From: Roseburia hominis A2-183
GTDB lineage: Bacteria; Bacillota; Clostridia; Lachnospirales; Lachnospiraceae
Length of the DNA: 64,000 bases
NCBI RefSeq assembly: GCF_000225345.1
Contig: NC_015977.1
Span: 2,463,501-2,527,500 of the forward strand
Direction: 5' to 3'
Positions 61,218-64,000 of the stretch are shown here, piece after piece (positions within the stretch are counted from its first letter, which is position 1; each line of letters starts with the position of its first letter). The notes under the pieces were generated by a model. It made no database searches. It saw only the letters and a program-made list of their open reading frames with translations, and had not been told where the DNA came from. A program made the translations under genes and the position numbers.

Positions 61218-61964
61218 CTAAATAATTCTGACAAACACTCCGATAAGCACGAACACAAGGATCGTCAATCCAAATCCACGCAGCGTTATCTTTGTTCTCC
61301 GTAACGGATCTTTCAGTGCCTCCTCCAGACAAATCCTCTCAAGTTCATCCAGCACACGCCATAATTCCGGATAATCACGACTGTTAAACTCATATTTTAT
61401 GTCTTCCACGCGTCTGCCTATGTAGCGGCATGCTTCCTCCGACCACTCCTGTGCCCTCACATGTTCACCAACTTGTCTCCAGAACTCTGGTTCTTTGTAC
61501 AGGGTAATCGCCAACTCCGATTGCAGGAACTCTTCCCAGCGTTTCTTCTGGGTTCCTTCCCCCTGCAATGTGAGACCTCGCAGCCGCTCCGGCAACTCCT
61601 CTGTCAGCATTTTCCTGCTTCTCTCCTGTCCGGCACGAATGCGTGCAAAATACTCCTGCCATTGTGCTTCTGTCTCATCGGTTTCAGGCTGTCCGTTTTC
61701 CTTCTCCAGCGCCGCGTCCCGCTCTCTTATACCTTCCCGTGCCACCGGTTTCACCGGACTCGGAACCGTCCTGCTTCCGTTCAGGTCACTTTCTTTCTCT
61801 TGTCTTTTCGCGTATTGAATGGCGCGCTGGTAAGCATCGTGAAGCACTGCCCACTCCTCTGGCTTTTCCTCCCTGTGACAACTCTTTACTCTGGCAGCAT
61901 ACACTTTTTTGATCTGTTTTTGATCTGTAGTCTGGGAAATTCCCAGTATCTCCCATATTGTCAT
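61218..61964 (-). CDS. J-domain-like protein with a changed HPD motif and C-terminal membrane anchor
   Basis: 248 residues. The first 55 residues have the helix pattern of a J domain (WEILGISQTTDQKQIKKVYAARVKSCHREEKPEEW AVLHDAYQRAI), but the invariant HPD that stimulates Hsp70 is HRE. A long charged helical middle (about 60-220) follows, and the protein ends in a membrane segment (FGLTILVFVLIGVFVRII), so it is tail-anchored with the J-like domain in the cytoplasm. Its gene lies 6 bases behind the Hsp70 gene, so the two surely work together. Similar HRPD-type J domains exist in other bacteria; function unknown. Confidence 0.72.
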   Translation of the reverse strand: MTIWEILGISQTTDQKQIKKVYAARVKSCHREEKPEEWAVLHDAYQRAIQYAKRQEKESDLNGSRTVPSPVKPVAREGIRERDAALEKENGQPETDETEAQWQEYFARIRAGQERSRKMLTEELPERLRGLTLQGEGTQKKRWEEFLQSELAITLYKEPEFWRQVGEHVRAQEWSEEACRYIGRRVEDIKYEFNSRDYPELWRVLDELERICLEEALKDPLRRTKITLRGFGLTILVFVLIGVFVRII

Positions 61965-61970
61965 ATTCTT

Positions 61971-63806
61971 CTAGCTGGTCAGATGTCCGCCCCTCCACAA
62001 TTCATATTCCTGTTCCTCTTTGCGGTAATCCGCCTGATCCTGCGCATCGACCGCCTGCTTACTACTCTCATACCACCGGGAAAAACCGTCTGCTGTTCCC
62101 TCAAATGCCGTCTCCTGCAGACACTGCTCCTCCACATAGTCCAGAAACAGATTCAGCTGTTTTCTGCCCTTGTTGATGGAGAGGACATCCTGTCTTCCCA
62201 GATAATAATTAAAATACTGTACACGACTATCAATCTGTTCCCGGATATATCCCGTTGTCTCACGATGCAGCTTTTCAGCACGCGCAAGCACCAGCCTGTT
62301 TTCCTCAAGATCTCTCGGATGAATCTTCAGTTTATTCAACTGCTCCAGTCTTTTTTTCAGTTCCTCTTCTGATAGTTTGATCTTATCATTCCGGATCACC
62401 AGCTGTTTTTCCTGTCCTGTCGATACGACGTGCACATCTACCACCAGAATTCCATTGATATCGTAGGTATAACGCACCCGCACCTTCTCTTTTCCTTCCG
62501 GTCCGACAGGAACCGGAACCGTGATGCTTCCCAACAGCAGATTGTCCTCCGCGTACATTGCTTCCCCCTGGTATACTTTAAACCTCATTTTGGTCTGCCT
62601 GTCATGTGCCGTCGTCATAATAGTCTCCCTGCTGACCGGGAGCGCCATGTTCCTCTCAATCAGCACATCACAGAGATCACGGTTCGGATCTGCTTCGTTG
62701 TATTGGGACACGCTGAGAGAAAACGGACAGATATCCGTAAGAAGCATATCGCGAATATCCGCATTGCGTTCCTTGATGCCTGCATACACTCCTGCGCCGA
62801 GCGCAATCATATAATCCGGGCTGACAACCGCAATATCCGTGCGCTGCAACAGATAATTCAAATACTTTTGCACCACCGGCATTTTACAGGACCCTCCAAC
62901 AAGCACTACCGCATCTACTTCTCTGGCACTCTTCTGCCCGTCCGACAACACACGCCGGATCGGTTGTGCCATCCGTTCAAACAGCGGCTCCGCCTGCAGG
63001 ATCAGCTCCTTTCTGGAGACCTCCATCCGATATTCTCTCCCAGCAAGTGTCACACACATCTGTGCAGTCTCCTGACCGGTCAGTTCAAACTTACAGTTTT
63101 CCGCACGTTCCAACACAATTGCCGCATCCTCAGCTGAGAAGCGGTTTTCAGAAAGTCCGCACGACTTCCAGAACATATCTGCAATCAACCGGTCAAAATC
63201 ACTGCCGCCGAGATGATTGTCTCCGCTGACCGCCAGAATCTCCACAATGTTATCAAAACACTCTACTAATGACACATCGAGCGTTCCCCCTCCAAAATCA
63301 AACACCAGCATGACGGCATCCTCCATCTGGCTTCGGCACTGATAATATAACGATGCAGCCGAAGGTTCATTAATGATGCGCTCCACATGAAATCCTGCCA
63401 GTTCCCCCGCATTTTTTGTTGCATTTCTTGCAAGATCGTTAAAATATGCCGGTACACTGATGACCGCTTCCGTAATCTCCTCCCCCAGATAATGCTCCGC
63501 GTCTTCCTTTAATCTTTTTAACACAAGCGCGGAAAGTTCCTCCGGACGGTATTTTTTTCCGGCGAGCGAATATATCTTTTCCGTTCCCATAAATCGTTTA
63601 AAAACGCTTACTGTATCCTCCGGGTGTGTAACCAGACGCTCCTTTGCAATTTTTCCCACGTACACCGTGCCATCTTTGCCTATACTAACTACGCTAGGCG
63701 TCAGATAGTCTCCAAACGCATTCGGAATCAGATGACTCTCTCCATTTTCCCACACTGCCGCCGCACTGTTTGTCGTTCCAAGATCAATACCGATAATTCT
63801 TCCCAT
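61971..63806 (-). CDS. Hsp70 family chaperone (HscC/DnaK-like, non-housekeeping)
   Basis: 611 residues. ATPase domain: GIDLGTTNSAAAVWENG, VISVPAYFNDLARNATKNAGELAGF, INEPSAASLYY, VFDFGGGTLDVSLVE and VVLVGGSCKMPVVQKYL. The substrate domain begins near residue 385 (DICPFSLSV) and the C-terminal helical lid is diverged, ending GGHLTS with no EEVD-like or DnaK-type tail. It is not in a hrcA-grpE-dnaK-dnaJ operon, so it is a specialised paralogue like HscC. The partner is the membrane-anchored J-like protein. ATG 63806 follows GGAGGGCAT. Confidence 0.88.
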   Translation of the reverse strand: MGRIIGIDLGTTNSAAAVWENGESHLIPNAFGDYLTPSVVSIGKDGTVYVGKIAKERLVTHPEDTVSVFKRFMGTEKIYSLAGKKYRPEELSALVLKRLKEDAEHYLGEEITEAVISVPAYFNDLARNATKNAGELAGFHVERIINEPSAASLYYQCRSQMEDAVMLVFDFGGGTLDVSLVECFDNIVEILAVSGDNHLGGSDFDRLIADMFWKSCGLSENRFSAEDAAIVLERAENCKFELTGQETAQMCVTLAGREYRMEVSRKELILQAEPLFERMAQPIRRVLSDGQKSAREVDAVVLVGGSCKMPVVQKYLNYLLQRTDIAVVSPDYMIALGAGVYAGIKERNADIRDMLLTDICPFSLSVSQYNEADPNRDLCDVLIERNMALPVSRETIMTTAHDRQTKMRFKVYQGEAMYAEDNLLLGSITVPVPVGPEGKEKVRVRYTYDINGILVVDVHVVSTGQEKQLVIRNDKIKLSEEELKKRLEQLNKLKIHPRDLEENRLVLARAEKLHRETTGYIREQIDSRVQYFNYYLGRQDVLSINKGRKQLNLFLDYVEEQCLQETAFEGTADGFSRWYESSKQAVDAQDQADYRKEEQEYELWRGGHLTS

Positions 63807-63926
63807 ATGCCCTCCATCTGCAAGCTGTTTCTCTTTTTTTACTTTATACCGTTCGTAATCTCCTTTAAGAAACGTGCACATCCACGCGAAGCTTTTTTAT
63901 GTAATAGAAACGAAGTTTCCCATTAT

Positions 63927-63958
63927 GTAAAAAACGCCATAGATCATCCTATGGCGTT
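63927..63958 (-). terminator. terminator of the gene beyond the right edge
   Basis: AACGCCATAG and CTATGGCGTT form a 10-bp stem, followed on the minus strand by TTTTTTAC. It ends the transcript entering from the right and sits before the Hsp70 leader. Confidence 0.85.
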
Positions 63959-63979
63959 CTCTGTCAGATCATTTCCGGA

Positions 63980-64000
63980 TCAGTCTTTGTAAAACTCGAC
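63980..64000 (-). CDS. C-terminal end of a gene running off the window
   Basis: Minus strand codons read VEFYKD followed by TGA, 22 bases before a terminator hairpin. This placement suggests a true gene end, but only six codons are visible and the family cannot be recognised. Confidence 0.35.
   Translation of the reverse strand, partial: VEFYKD

Overview
The window looks like a chromosomal segment of an anaerobic gut Firmicute of the family Lachnospiraceae, close to Roseburia. This rests on family content: a beta-mannan oligosaccharide locus of the Roseburia type, paired SGNH/MBOAT genes, a DUF5721-like protein, YesM/YesN-type two-component regulation of sugar ABC transporters, a chemoreceptor (motility), and strong AGGAGG-type ribosome binding sites. 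No rRNA, tRNA, CRISPR array, phage gene or transposase was seen. Most genes lie on the minus strand.

Layout. 1-11.5 kb is housekeeping: the 5' end of enolase, an Fe-S protein divergent from a Crp/Fnr regulator, an SGNH/MBOAT acetylation pair, folC, DegV, an M18 aminopeptidase, a DUF5721-like protein, a cold-shock protein, a D-2-hydroxyacid dehydrogenase and an AraC regulator. At 11.5-12.07 kb lies a giant imperfect hairpin (about 570 bp); a related one of about 355 bp lies at 47.8-48.2 kb. 12-15.6 kb holds a GH2 glycosidase and an MFS transporter; 15.7-18.4 kb a chemoreceptor and a membrane-anchored NagZ-type GH3.

18.5-36.5 kb is a mannan-oligosaccharide locus. An ABC importer (28.8-30.3, 27.7, 26.9 kb) brings in oligosaccharides. 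CE2 and CE17 esterases deacetylate them, GH36 removes galactose and GH1 probably removes glucose. An AGE-family epimerase converts the reducing-end mannose to glucose, and GH130_1 and GH130_2 phosphorolyse the chain to mannose-1-phosphate. A phosphohexomutase and a phosphomannose isomerase (fused to GH1) lead to fructose-6-phosphate. AraC and LacI regulators sit inside. No endo-mannanase (GH26/GH113) is present in the window.

36.6-52 kb carries CapA, an ECF S component, nagA-nagB, lspA-PAP2, a YesN response regulator, a second sugar ABC importer, a YesM kinase, hairpin copy 2, a phosphohexomutase and a GH94 enzyme whose motifs resemble N,N'-diacetylchitobiose phosphorylase rather than cellobiose phosphorylase. 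Together with nagAB these would form a phosphorolytic chitobiose/GlcNAc pathway.

52-64 kb is housekeeping again: polyphosphate kinase 2, cardiolipin synthase, MecA, a GntR-ABC operon, a lipoprotein, aspS, and a degenerate J-domain/Hsp70 pair.

The best candidate for something undescribed is the giant hairpin family. The arms of each copy match each other even where the two copies differ, so the changes are paired. Other points of interest are hairpins that bury ribosome binding sites next to a -10 box (eno, GH94), an A9 tract that puts the CE2 gene out of frame with its ribosome binding site, the GH1-isomerase fusion with a retained internal ribosome binding site, and convergent gene pairs whose stop codons overlap.
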